Positions 6,296 to 15,059 of a DNA stretch of 48,297 nucleotides are shown here, in pieces. The translations under genes and the position numbers were made by a program. The notes beneath the pieces are model-generated. The model made no database searches and was not told the origin of the DNA. It saw only the letters and a program-made list of their open reading frames with translations. Position 1 is the stretch's first letter. Each line of letters begins with the position of its first letter. The DNA comes from a virus: IMG/VR virus record IMGVR_UViG_3300049825_000606, positions 1 to 48,297 of that record. One strand, given 5' to 3'.

Positions 6296-6904
6296 ATGGC
6301 CAAAAAAAAGGTAAAGGAAGTCACGCGAGGAAGCAAGGAAGTAAAACGAATTCGAGATCTTGATAAGGTTCAAGAGACAATAAATTCTGATGAAATAAAA
6401 AATGCTGGTGATCTAGTTCCTGAAGGTCGTTATCAAAAAATATTATATGATTGGGATCATGAAGACGTTCGCAAAATAACTCAAATGGCAAAGATAGGCT
6501 TAAAATATGCACAGATCGCAGCGATTATGGACTGCACTCTGTCTATCTTTGATCGAAGAATAGCTGATGACAAAATGAACTTTGAAGCTGGTATTAAAGA
6601 GGAATATAACCTCTATGCCATTCTGGAAAAAGCTAGAGCGAGTGGTGAGGGGGCTATAGCCCGCACCTGCTATGAGGTTGCGCTCGAACAGAAACATCCG
6701 ACGATGTTAATTTGGTTATCGAAAGTTAGACTCGGATGGAGAGAGACTGTCGATGTAGCTGCTAAGGTCGAGCACACCATTGTATATGAAACACAGCTTG
6801 TAAACGGTGTTATCAATCAAGATATGAAGCAATTAAATTCAGATAAAATCATCGATGCAATGATCGAAGAAGTAGTTGAGGAAGCATGTCCGAAACAAGA
6901 GTAA
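6296..6904 (+). CDS. terS: Terminase small subunit
   Basis: 202 residues. A basic N-terminus is followed by a predicted HTH (MAKIGLKYAQIAAIMDCTLS, about residues 63-82), then a helical oligomerisation region and a C-terminal motif typical of TerS proteins (HPTMLIWLSKVRLGW, about 138-152). TerS recognises phage DNA and feeds it to the large subunit. The gene overlaps TerL by 19 bases. The start sits in AAATGTATGGCCAAA, a 15-base sequence repeated exactly before the portal gene. Confidence 0.85.
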   Translation: MAKKKVKEVTRGSKEVKRIRDLDKVQETINSDEIKNAGDLVPEGRYQKILYDWDHEDVRKITQMAKIGLKYAQIAAIMDCTLSIFDRRIADDKMNFEAGIKEEYNLYAILEKARASGEGAIARTCYEVALEQKHPTMLIWLSKVRLGWRETVDVAAKVEHTIVYETQLVNGVINQDMKQLNSDKIIDAMIEEVVEEACPKQE

Positions 6905-9198
6905 GGCTGAAAGTCGCGACTGAACCGCATTCCACGAAGCAAGCCTTGATCATGAATTCATTTTTTATTCCTGGCTTAATGGAGATGTGGGTAGCTTGCG
7001 GGAGCAAGTTCGGGAAGGCGCAGCACATTGATACACCAATACCAACACCAGATGGATGGCGGGTTTTAGACAATATTAAAGAAGGTGATTTTGTATTTAA
7101 TGAACATGGGAAACCAACATTAGTCGAGTATGTTACCGACACGATGTATGATCATAAATGTTATGAAGTTGTTTTTTCTGACGGAAATAAGGTTATTGCA
7201 GACGCAGAGCACCTTTGGGTGACCACGACGCATAACGCTAGAAAAAATATTGCTCGCTGCAAGATAACAAAATATAAGCCTGAAACAGTTACCACTGAGT
7301 ATATTAAAGATACACTATTGCATGACCAAGGTGATGGAAGACTTAGGCCTAATCACTCAATCCCCTGCGTCACTGCACCGCTTCAATTCAAAGAAAAAAA
7401 TCTAACGGTTAATCCTTACGTTCTGGGATTTTGGCTCGGTGACGGCAGCACATCCAGTGGTCGAATGACTTCAGGAGATAAGAGCATGGCGGACTCTATT
7501 AGTGCTGAAGGATATCCAGCCAAGTTTACCGAATGCGGTAAAAAGCAAACCATTAATGTTATCGGTCTTATGAAAGATTTAAGATCAATTGGGGTTTTAA
7601 ATAATAAGCATGTACCAAATAACTATCTGACAGCCTCTCCAGATCAAAGAATGGCTTTATTACAAGGGTTAATGGACTCAGACGGGACGATAGATTCTAG
7701 AGGTCATTGTTGCTTTGATAACACTAATTTAAGTTTAGCCGATGCTGTTGAATCATTAGCAGTATCATTTGGTATAAAGGTAAATAGAGCTTCTAGAATA
7801 GGCAAGCTTTATGGAGTTGAGAAAAAACTCTGCTACAGAGTGTGGTTTACTACTGATCTTCCTGTTTTTAGATTAAAGCGCCAACTCGAAAGGTTGAGGC
7901 CTATAGCAGAAAAAGCAAAGAGGCGTTATATAGTAGAGGTCAATGAAGTAGCAAGCGTTCCTGTTAAATGCATAAGAGTTTCTAATCCAACTCATTTATT
8001 TTTATGTGGAAAAGGCTGCATCCCAACTCACAACACTTTCGCTGCAAGCACGGCGTTAAGTTTGGCATTCCCCATTAGAAAACAAGCCCTATTCAGATGG
8101 ATAGCACCCGTATATTCTCAGAGCAAAATCGGCTTCAAGTATGTAAAGAGAATCTTGCCGCCTGAACCGCATGTAAGGGCGAACGAGTCTCATCTGTCTT
8201 TATATATGCCTTCAAATGATTCGCAGATACAATTTTTCCACGGACAAAACGCCGAAAGTATTGAGGGTGAAGCAACGGCAGGGAACATACTAGACGAAGC
8301 CGCGAAGATGAAAGAAGAGGTTTATAGCTCGGTTAAAACCACGACTACGGTAACGAAAGGCATCATCGTCGGGATCTCGACACCTAAAGGGAAAAATAAT
8401 TGGTTCTATCGAAAGTGCATGGAAGCCAAGGAAGAAATGATCCGTGCTCGATTCGAGAATAGACGGCCAACTAAGATATATATTCACGCTCCATCGTGGA
8501 CTAATCCTTCTGTCTCTATGGATATTATCAACGATGCGAAGCGCACTATGCCTGAGCGATTATGGAAGCAATATTACTGCGCAGACTTCCTTGCTGACGG
8601 CTCTTGCTTCTCGAACCTTGCGGCCTGCTATGATAGCGAGTACCTAGACTTCGATGAGCAGTTTCTATGGACTGCTGAAGGCTCGGAGAAAGAGCCCGCA
8701 GTCATCGGCGTTGACTGGGCACGCACAGTGGATTTCACCGTATTCATAGCGGTTAATCCGAAAACTAGGCGGACGATAGGCATATGGCGCATGAGGGGGA
8801 TCAGTTACGTGAACCAAGTCCAACGCATCAAACGGTTCGCCGAAAAATTCGCCTCTTGCGAAACCGTATGGCATGACAAGACTGGAGTTGGTGTTGCTCT
8901 TGACGACATGCTTCACGGTTGTGAACTGCCCTTTAGAGGGATCACGTTCACTAATGCATCGAAAAATGAAATGATGGTCAAGCTTATGGTGTCCTTCGAG
9001 GAAGGCTCCTTTAAGATTCCTCAGATCAATTCATTGGTCGATGAGCTCAACGACATTGAGGTCAAGACAACTTTGACAGGACTTCCCACCTACTCCGCTC
9101 CCGACGGCTCTCACGACGACATTGTCATGTCATTAGCATTAGCTCACTCAGCAATGTTGCAGCATTCAGAGCGAGACTATGGCATCATAGAATTCTAA
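6886..9198 (+). CDS. terL: Terminase large subunit interrupted by an intein
   Basis: 770 residues encoding packaging ATPase and nuclease. N-extein is residues 1-44, ending in CGSKFGK; the intein is 45-383; the C-extein begins TFAAS, so splicing restores the Walker A motif CGSKFGKT. Downstream are Walker B with catalytic glutamate (ILDEAA), a coupling motif region (GISTPKGKNN), and nuclease acidic clusters GVDWARTVD and SHDDIVMSLALA. The spliced protein would be 431 residues, normal for TerL. The motor docks on the portal, drives DNA into the prohead and cuts concatemers. Without splicing the P-loop is broken, so packaging depends on the intein. Confidence 0.93.
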   Translation: MSETRVRLKVATEPHSTKQALIMNSFFIPGLMEMWVACGSKFGKAQHIDTPIPTPDGWRVLDNIKEGDFVFNEHGKPTLVEYVTDTMYDHKCYEVVFSDGNKVIADAEHLWVTTTHNARKNIARCKITKYKPETVTTEYIKDTLLHDQGDGRLRPNHSIPCVTAPLQFKEKNLTVNPYVLGFWLGDGSTSSGRMTSGDKSMADSISAEGYPAKFTECGKKQTINVIGLMKDLRSIGVLNNKHVPNNYLTASPDQRMALLQGLMDSDGTIDSRGHCCFDNTNLSLADAVESLAVSFGIKVNRASRIGKLYGVEKKLCYRVWFTTDLPVFRLKRQLERLRPIAEKAKRRYIVEVNEVASVPVKCIRVSNPTHLFLCGKGCIPTHNTFAASTALSLAFPIRKQALFRWIAPVYSQSKIGFKYVKRILPPEPHVRANESHLSLYMPSNDSQIQFFHGQNAESIEGEATAGNILDEAAKMKEEVYSSVKTTTTVTKGIIVGISTPKGKNNWFYRKCMEAKEEMIRARFENRRPTKIYIHAPSWTNPSVSMDIINDAKRTMPERLWKQYYCADFLADGSCFSNLAACYDSEYLDFDEQFLWTAEGSEKEPAVIGVDWARTVDFTVFIAVNPKTRRTIGIWRMRGISYVNQVQRIKRFAEKFASCETVWHDKTGVGVALDDMLHGCELPFRGITFTNASKNEMMVKLMVSFEEGSFKIPQINSLVDELNDIEVKTTLTGLPTYSAPDGSHDDIVMSLALAHSAMLQHSERDYGIIEF
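7018..8034 (+). mobile_element. TerL intein with LAGLIDADG homing endonuclease
   Basis: 339 residues. It begins AQHIDTPIPTPDGW: Ala occupies the usual Cys1 position, aligned on the conserved D-T and T-x-D-G of block A, making it an A1-type intein. A typical block B (ADAEHLWVTT) is present. The C-terminal end is THN followed by Thr, the usual His-Asn plus nucleophile. Two LAGLIDADG helices, LGFWLGDGS and LLQGLMDSDGT, mark a homing endonuclease. Removing 7018-8034 keeps the host frame exactly. The element lacks the AACCG/CGGTT excess of its surroundings, which suggests later arrival. Confidence 0.93.
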
Positions 9199-9221
9199 AT
9201 GTATGGCCAAAGGAAAAATGT

Positions 9222-11354
9222 ATGGACGAAAGCATAGACGTGCTTGAGACAAAGAGTTTCGACCGACTGTTCTCAGGCGGCGAAAATGCTGGATATAGCA
9301 ATCTAAGTGCGGTTGTCTCCGCTCGATTGCTAAAATCAATTTATCAGTCGGAGGACTGGGTCTATATCCTAGTCGACAAGATCGCCTCGAAGCTCGCACA
9401 GATCCCCTGGCAAGTGAACCGAGAGACGGTTAAGAACGGCGAGCAAGTGCTCGAACCAGCTTATAATCATCCGGTTCAACGCATGCTCGACGCTCCGAAC
9501 CCGCTGCAGTCTTCCTATGAATTCAAGTATGCGAGCATCACGGATCACTGCGTAACAGGCAATGCGCTCATTTATTTTTCATCGGTTCAGAATTGGCTCG
9601 TACAAGTCCCGACCGAGATCATTCAACTTGACGTGGATGGTCGAGGTAACTTAGCTGGATACTTCATCGTTGGTGTCGATCCGACTGCATTCCCAGTCGG
9701 CATGAAAATGAAGCTGAGGCCGAGCGATGTAATTCATGTCAAGCGACCAAACTCATCTTCGGTCTATTGGGGATTATCGCCTTTAATTCCAGGTGCTAAC
9801 CCTGCCCTATTCAACAAATACTCCAGCGAATATCTGCTTAACTTCTATCGCAAAGGTGCCCAGCCTGGCCTCGTCCTTGAAATGATGGAAGAGACGAACG
9901 AGGTTCAAGCTAAGAAGCTGCTCCAGTCTCTCGAGACTGCCTACACAGGCCGAGCGAATCAGCGGCGTGGAATGGTGCTCCCTAAAGGCGTTAAGGCCAC
10001 GAACATTGCCCACACGCTTGCAGACCAGCAGCTCATTACATATATGCAGAACAACCGCGAGACGCTGATAAATATATTTGGCGTACCTAAGCATGAACTA
10101 AGCATTGCTGACTCAGGTTCACTCGGCAGCGAAGAGTATAAAACCGCACTCAAGAATTTCTGGCAAGGTCCACTCATGGCAATCGGAGCCATGTTTGACA
10201 CCGCACTCACGAACCGATTGAAACCGATATTAGGCAACGGTTATGTGATCAAGCTGAATTACAGCTCGGTTCCAGTTCTGCAGGAAGATCTAAAAGAGAA
10301 AGCCGACATGGCAACGTCTCTTCTCTCGACGATGACCTACAACGAGGTTCGGCAACGCATCTGGAAAATGCCCCCGATCCCTGGCGGGGACATCCTCAAA
10401 GATCTTAAGCCAGTTGCTCCGATGAATTCCTTCTCGCTTCCTCCAACGGTTCCACAGGTCATGACGCTTTCGCTCGAGGAAAATTATAAAGAGCATAACG
10501 TGCAGGCTTTTTCCAATTACATTAAGGCCGAGGGCAACGATTGGATCAGGCAGCAACGCGATCATGTGAATAATGAGTCGGAGAAATCAGCTAAGAAACT
10601 AGAGGAACTATGGCTCTCGATTCTAAGCGATCAGGTCGTTGACGCTGTAAAAATAGCTAAGTCGCAGATGAAAGAGAAGGCGGTCGAGATCCCTAGCAAG
10701 CGCAAGCTGAAGCAAAAGATCGACGAGGCAATGAACGAATACGAGCAGCAATGGTCAGACGGTTACAAAAATATATTAGAACCGCATATTGAATTGGGTT
10801 ACGACACCGTTCTAAAGATTCCATTCAATGAACCGTATCAGGAAGGTATTGAAGCAATTCGTGCTCGTGGTGCTAATAAGCGACGAGAGATCCTCAACGT
10901 AAGATCGATCGATAGCTTTGATCAGATCACTAAGACGACCACCGATAAAATTATGTCGGCGATCGAGCAGGGTATGAAAGACTCATCGAGCATAACCGAG
11001 ATAGCCGCTAAGATCACTGAGCTCGGAGCGAACGAGGCAGGTCGAGCGAACACGATCGCTAGGACTGAAGTTCTTACCGCAAACAGTGTCGGGCAGTATG
11101 CGGCGACTCAGGATGCTGCGGAGGTGATCCCTAATCTAGTTAAGGTCTGGGTGACGATGGGTGACGGCGATCGTGTTCGGGATGCTCATCAAAAACTGGA
11201 GGGCGAAGTAAAGTCTTTCGATGAACCATATACTAACGGTTTAATGTATCCACGTGAACCAGGGCAAAGTGATCCTGGTCAAACGATAAATTGCCGCTGT
11301 ACACAATTGACTATGTCAGAGGATGATCTACCTTCATTTGGCTTTAAACGATAA
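9222..11354 (+). CDS. Portal protein fused to a MuF-like head morphogenesis domain
   Basis: 710 residues, far longer than a usual portal (about 400-500). Residues about 30-390 carry the HK97/lambda-type portal signature (EDWVYILVDKIASKLAQIPW, VIHVKRPN, NNRETLINIFGVPKHELSIA). Residues about 440-550 are charged helix. Residues about 560-705 resemble SPP1 gp7/MuF: IARTEVLTANSVGQYAATQD, a RDAHQKLEGE motif and the C-terminal PGQTINCRCTQ. Portal forms the DNA entry vertex; MuF proteins are internal head components. Usually these are adjacent genes, so this is a fusion. The start follows a second AATGTATGG copy. Confidence 0.88.
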   Translation: MDESIDVLETKSFDRLFSGGENAGYSNLSAVVSARLLKSIYQSEDWVYILVDKIASKLAQIPWQVNRETVKNGEQVLEPAYNHPVQRMLDAPNPLQSSYEFKYASITDHCVTGNALIYFSSVQNWLVQVPTEIIQLDVDGRGNLAGYFIVGVDPTAFPVGMKMKLRPSDVIHVKRPNSSSVYWGLSPLIPGANPALFNKYSSEYLLNFYRKGAQPGLVLEMMEETNEVQAKKLLQSLETAYTGRANQRRGMVLPKGVKATNIAHTLADQQLITYMQNNRETLINIFGVPKHELSIADSGSLGSEEYKTALKNFWQGPLMAIGAMFDTALTNRLKPILGNGYVIKLNYSSVPVLQEDLKEKADMATSLLSTMTYNEVRQRIWKMPPIPGGDILKDLKPVAPMNSFSLPPTVPQVMTLSLEENYKEHNVQAFSNYIKAEGNDWIRQQRDHVNNESEKSAKKLEELWLSILSDQVVDAVKIAKSQMKEKAVEIPSKRKLKQKIDEAMNEYEQQWSDGYKNILEPHIELGYDTVLKIPFNEPYQEGIEAIRARGANKRREILNVRSIDSFDQITKTTTDKIMSAIEQGMKDSSSITEIAAKITELGANEAGRANTIARTEVLTANSVGQYAATQDAAEVIPNLVKVWVTMGDGDRVRDAHQKLEGEVKSFDEPYTNGLMYPREPGQSDPGQTINCRCTQLTMSEDDLPSFGFKR

Positions 11355-11365
11355 GGACGAAATAT

Positions 11366-12667
11366 ATGTTGCGACGCAAAGTAGGGAACCTTGAAGTATT
11401 AGACGAAAGCGGCGGACAGCTTAGGGTTAAAGCCTTAGAGGATGGAAGCGTCTATCTTGAAGGATGGGCGAATAAATCTATCGTCGATCGTGGCAAAGAT
11501 TTGATCGGCAAGAAAGCCTGGAACGTCGAGAACTATAAAAAGAATTCGATCATGCTCTTTAACCATGATCATACCAAGCCTATCGGCAAAATGCTTTCGG
11601 TCGAACCACGCGACGAAGGTCTATATATCAAGGGCAGAATATCGAACAGCAAAGATCCCGAGATCAGCCGGATACGCGACCTCGTCAAGGAAGGGATTCT
11701 CAATTCCCTATCGGTTGGCATCATGGTCAACGACGAAGAGCAGAAAGACGGCGTTAACATGATCAAGTCTGTCGAGCTACACGAAGTCTCGGTGGTTGCC
11801 GTTCCTATGAACCAAGATTCGCAGTTCACGGTTTCAACGAAATCTATGTGCGGTTCCCTCCTGAATACCATGGAGACTTTAACCGGATCAGCCGGATTCA
11901 GTGACGTTGCCAAGGCTTGTCATAAGCTGCATGCTGACGAGGCGGTTTATGAATCTATCGATGCGATTGCCGACAAGATATCGATCGAGTGTAATATCGA
12001 CAAAAATAAAGCCTTGGAGTTTTTGAGGATGAAAACTGAAGAGACGCCTAAAGAAATTAAAGCTTGGCTTGCATCTAAGGGACTGGACAACGGCCTGGAT
12101 GTACAGTCAGTAACCATTCCCAAAGATTCGTTTGCTAGTACAGACGAGCGCGACAAGTGGGCATCGGATAGCGGTTGGAAGATCGATCAAATTTCTGAAA
12201 CCGATACAGACTATGTCCTTGAGCAGATGCCTGCAGATCAATTCGATGGCGAACTACGTTCCGTTGACCTAGGTGACGGCGTCACTGCCATGGTCGGCAC
12301 AATGAAACCAATTGAGAATCCAGCAATCGTTGAACCCGAGGCTGAAGTTGAAATCCCAGTGGAAACCGCCAAGGGACTGCTCGACGATCAAAATCCTCTC
12401 ACTCAGCCTATCACTGGCCGCACAGCTTCCGACATTGAAGTCAATCCTTCTCTGGACCAAGCCAGACAGACTAATGTATTATTAGCGAACGTGGTCATGT
12501 TATTACAGCAAATGATCGAGAAGATGGATACAATAGCCGTTTCTGAACCAACGGCAACAATGGAACAAGTAGCCCCTGTTGTAGCCTCTGCCGATCAAGA
12601 AGTAATGAAGACCATGCAGGATTGGATAGAAAAAACCAGCGAACGAATTAAGAAGCTGGAACTTTAA
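11366..12667 (+). CDS. HK97-type prohead protease with C-terminal scaffold-like extension
   Basis: 433 residues. The first about 160 match the S78 prohead protease: LEGWANKSIVDRGKDLIGKK, then catalytic His in MLFNHDHTKPIGK and catalytic Ser in ILNSLSVGI, and a HEVSVVAVPMNQDSQF segment. Typical enzymes stop near 200. Here another about 270 residues follow: a domain seen in other phage protease fusions, a Pro/Glu/Val-rich linker and a C-terminal coiled coil (LLANVVMLLQQMIEKMD). The extension probably acts as the scaffold for capsid assembly and is removed on maturation, since no separate scaffold gene lies before the capsid gene. Confidence 0.86.
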   Translation: MLRRKVGNLEVLDESGGQLRVKALEDGSVYLEGWANKSIVDRGKDLIGKKAWNVENYKKNSIMLFNHDHTKPIGKMLSVEPRDEGLYIKGRISNSKDPEISRIRDLVKEGILNSLSVGIMVNDEEQKDGVNMIKSVELHEVSVVAVPMNQDSQFTVSTKSMCGSLLNTMETLTGSAGFSDVAKACHKLHADEAVYESIDAIADKISIECNIDKNKALEFLRMKTEETPKEIKAWLASKGLDNGLDVQSVTIPKDSFASTDERDKWASDSGWKIDQISETDTDYVLEQMPADQFDGELRSVDLGDGVTAMVGTMKPIENPAIVEPEAEVEIPVETAKGLLDDQNPLTQPITGRTASDIEVNPSLDQARQTNVLLANVVMLLQQMIEKMDTIAVSEPTATMEQVAPVVASADQEVMKTMQDWIEKTSERIKKLEL

Positions 12668-12724
12668 AAACGGGTCAACGCCTCAGTCGATTGAGGTTCT
12701 AAAAAAACGATAAGGAGTTTTTTA

Positions 12725-14128
12725 ATGGTTTTAGCAGCCAAGACGATTGAGGATCTCGCAAAATCTATGCAATCTGTCGATGACAGACTTGCCACAATGG
12801 AAAAAGGACAAAAGGCAACCGACTCCGATTCACTCGCAGCGATCTTTCGCGGCGGTTATGCTCCAGTAGGCGGAAGCTCCGACGAGCAACGCGCTCTGAA
12901 ATTCTTTGGTGCTTCTAGTCCGGTTCAATTGCTTAGCGTTAATACTTCTTCTCCAAAATATAAGCACGTTCCTGCAGAGCTTAAGCAAGTCGTTCTTGAC
13001 CTTAAATCCTCGGTTAATAACGCTCGCTTCATCTCTCAGATGTTTTATCAAGAGCCTCTTGATAAGATCGGTCACGTTGCTGAGAACGATCGCGTCGCTA
13101 AAGTCAAGGGAATGCTTGACCATAACTACGGTCGCAACGAATTAGCTCCACGCCTTAAGGCTTTCGGTTCAACTGTCGTCGGAGCAGGTGATGAGTGGAC
13201 GCCAACATTATTAGCGGCTCAGTTCATCGAAGAGTACCAATTGCTTCGTGCCATCGAAGACAAGTTTCAAGAAATTCCTATGCAGTCAAATCCATATGAA
13301 TTGCCTGTTCAAAGCGGTGTAACCAAGGCACGCAAGATCGCAGAAAATACTCAGTTGACTGGTGCTAATTTTAACACTGGAAAGATTTCGTTCAACGCGC
13401 AAAAAATCGGCGAGTATTATATCTTGCCTGAAGAATTGAACGAGGACAGTGCTCCTGCTATCTATCAACTAGGAACTCGTGAAGTTGTAGAAGCACAACG
13501 TCGCGCAGTTGAAGCAGCGATCGTAAACGGTGACGATGATGGAACTCACATCGATAGCGATACTCAAGCTCTCGGTGCTGACGTTGCAGAGAAACTCTGG
13601 AAAGGCTTGCGCCGCCAGGCTTTGCTGAACACAGCGAACGGCGGAACTACTGACTTTTCCAATGCGGTTATCTCTGAAGCTAACCTTCGCGTTATGCGTC
13701 AACGCATGAAGAAATTCGGCGTGACTCCAAGCGAACTGTGCTTCTTTGTTGATCCAGTTGGCTTGAACCAAATGATGCTGCTTCCTAACGTTGTTTCGAT
13801 GGAAAAATATGGTCCTCAAGCAACCGTCGTAACTGGTGAGCTAGCTCGTTACCAGGGCATTCCTATCGTCACTTCTGAATACTTGCGAAGCGACTTGAAC
13901 GCGACTGGTGTGTTCGACGGTATCACCATGACTCGTACTGGCCTCTTGCTTGTTAACATGCGTCGGTTCTGGCTAGGTATGCGTCGCCCGATCCGCGTTA
14001 AAATCCAGGAAGATTTGCCAGGACAAGATCGCTGGTTAATGGCGTCCTACCAACGCAAAGACTTCCAAGGTTTCGCACAGAGCGCAGCGGAAGTTTCTGT
14101 CTCTTACGGTTACAATATTTCGGTCTAA
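12725..14128 (+). CDS. Major capsid protein, HK97 fold
   Basis: 467 residues just downstream of the protease. A short coiled-coil N-terminus (about 1-30, MEKGQKA) and linker precede the HK97-fold body, shown by SGVTKARKIAENTQL, the conserved PEELNEDSAPAI spine region, and a C-terminal axial domain (GELARYQGIPIVTSEYLRSD). Third-codon choice differs from the left arm, favouring GTT, CGC and GAA, consistent with high expression. A strong AAGGAG ribosome site precedes the ATG, and a hairpin follows the gene at 14149-14173. Confidence 0.88.
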   Translation: MVLAAKTIEDLAKSMQSVDDRLATMEKGQKATDSDSLAAIFRGGYAPVGGSSDEQRALKFFGASSPVQLLSVNTSSPKYKHVPAELKQVVLDLKSSVNNARFISQMFYQEPLDKIGHVAENDRVAKVKGMLDHNYGRNELAPRLKAFGSTVVGAGDEWTPTLLAAQFIEEYQLLRAIEDKFQEIPMQSNPYELPVQSGVTKARKIAENTQLTGANFNTGKISFNAQKIGEYYILPEELNEDSAPAIYQLGTREVVEAQRRAVEAAIVNGDDDGTHIDSDTQALGADVAEKLWKGLRRQALLNTANGGTTDFSNAVISEANLRVMRQRMKKFGVTPSELCFFVDPVGLNQMMLLPNVVSMEKYGPQATVVTGELARYQGIPIVTSEYLRSDLNATGVFDGITMTRTGLLLVNMRRFWLGMRRPIRVKIQEDLPGQDRWLMASYQRKDFQGFAQSAAEVSVSYGYNISV

Positions 14129-14148
14129 TTTAACTTTCATTGTTATTT

Positions 14149-14173
14149 GCCTAGGCTTGAATAAAGCCTGGGC
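14149..14173 (+). terminator. Hairpin after the capsid gene
   Basis: GCCTAGGCTT and AAGCCTGGGC pair over ten positions (one G-U) around a five-base loop. The following ACTGCCTTTT is only weakly T-rich, so this may be a partial terminator or an mRNA-stabilising stem. Confidence 0.5.
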
Positions 14174-14193
14174 ACTGCCTTTTAAGGTTAATT

Positions 14194-15048
14194 ATGGCCG
14201 ATAATATTCTCAGGCTTGGGCAGTTTGAGTCTAAGGCTATTATTGCCTTAGAGACGAGAAGTCCAGGCATTTACATTCAAAAAATGGCCGTGGCAGGAAA
14301 CTCTATTCTGTCCACGGTTTTCGTCGAATCGCTTGGTCCAGGCGGTTCGGTGCTCGTTGAATATTTTGATTACGGCGTTGGATCAGATGTGGGAGAGGCG
14401 GTAGTTCTTAACGCTCACCTGCCCGTCAGTATCCCTGTCATGTCAGATCGAATTCTAGTCACCAACTTTCATGACAAGCCATACATAAAAGCGACCGTAA
14501 CAGGAGCGTCAGTTCGCTTCGGTGTTTACGCGTCAGTTGTGCTTAGCACCGCTTCAGATATAGATAGTGCCCTGAAAAAAGACGGAGAGGTTGTCGAGAT
14601 CCTTTCCGATAAGGGCATACCGCACATGGTCTACGATACCATTGCAGGCGTGTGGCGATTCGCTACTGGCCTTCTTGGGATTCAAGACGTGCGCGTCGTG
14701 GGCAACGTCTCGCTCGGAGATCCTGGAACCCCGCTCTTCGTTGATTCTAATACGGTTACAACGCCTGGATCCCTTCAAACCGTTCTCTCTTATACGGTTC
14801 CTGCCCTGCAGACTTTGAACCTTCTCTCGATCATTTTCACGTGTCGGCAAGAAACTAGTTTTCAGATTTATGGCGACGGCATCCTGATCGGTTCAGGTCG
14901 AACAGGCGCAGCTAAGCCCAATGTTAATTTTTCATACCGTGTCGCAAGGTCGTTCATTCCTGGTAAGATAGTCGAAGTGAAGGCGACAACAAGGACTGGA
15001 GCTCCAGTCTCAGACGTTGAAGCTTATTTGCAAGGCACACTTAGCTAA
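14194..15048 (+). CDS. Putative head-associated structural protein, 284 aa
   Basis: A beta-rich protein with no signal peptide, directly after the capsid gene. Its last 90 residues (LNLLSIIFTCRQETSFQIYG, then FIPGKIVEVKATTRTG) resemble the C-terminal part of the next protein (GISAIICSRRDSLFQLVQVD) in layout: a buried strand, a C-R motif, an aromatic strand, then a turn and two strands. I read this as a shared beta-sandwich used in head fibres or decoration proteins. Family not known; placement supports a virion role. Confidence 0.6.
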   Translation: MADNILRLGQFESKAIIALETRSPGIYIQKMAVAGNSILSTVFVESLGPGGSVLVEYFDYGVGSDVGEAVVLNAHLPVSIPVMSDRILVTNFHDKPYIKATVTGASVRFGVYASVVLSTASDIDSALKKDGEVVEILSDKGIPHMVYDTIAGVWRFATGLLGIQDVRVVGNVSLGDPGTPLFVDSNTVTTPGSLQTVLSYTVPALQTLNLLSIIFTCRQETSFQIYGDGILIGSGRTGAAKPNVNFSYRVARSFIPGKIVEVKATTRTGAPVSDVEAYLQGTLS

Positions 15049-15059
15049 GAGGTTTTTTA

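Noticed and set aside
6275-6373. Longer N-terminus of the ParB-like protein
   Set aside because: It would run through the start of the TerS gene, and the GTG at 6274 has a good ribosome site.
9199-9237. Tiny ATG frame between TerL and portal
   Set aside because: Only 12 codons, and it spans the repeated start-site sequence; no support as a gene.
12681-12696. CCTCA/TGAGG hairpin before the capsid gene
   Set aside because: Five-base stem without a T-tract; too weak to call a terminator and may only affect translation.
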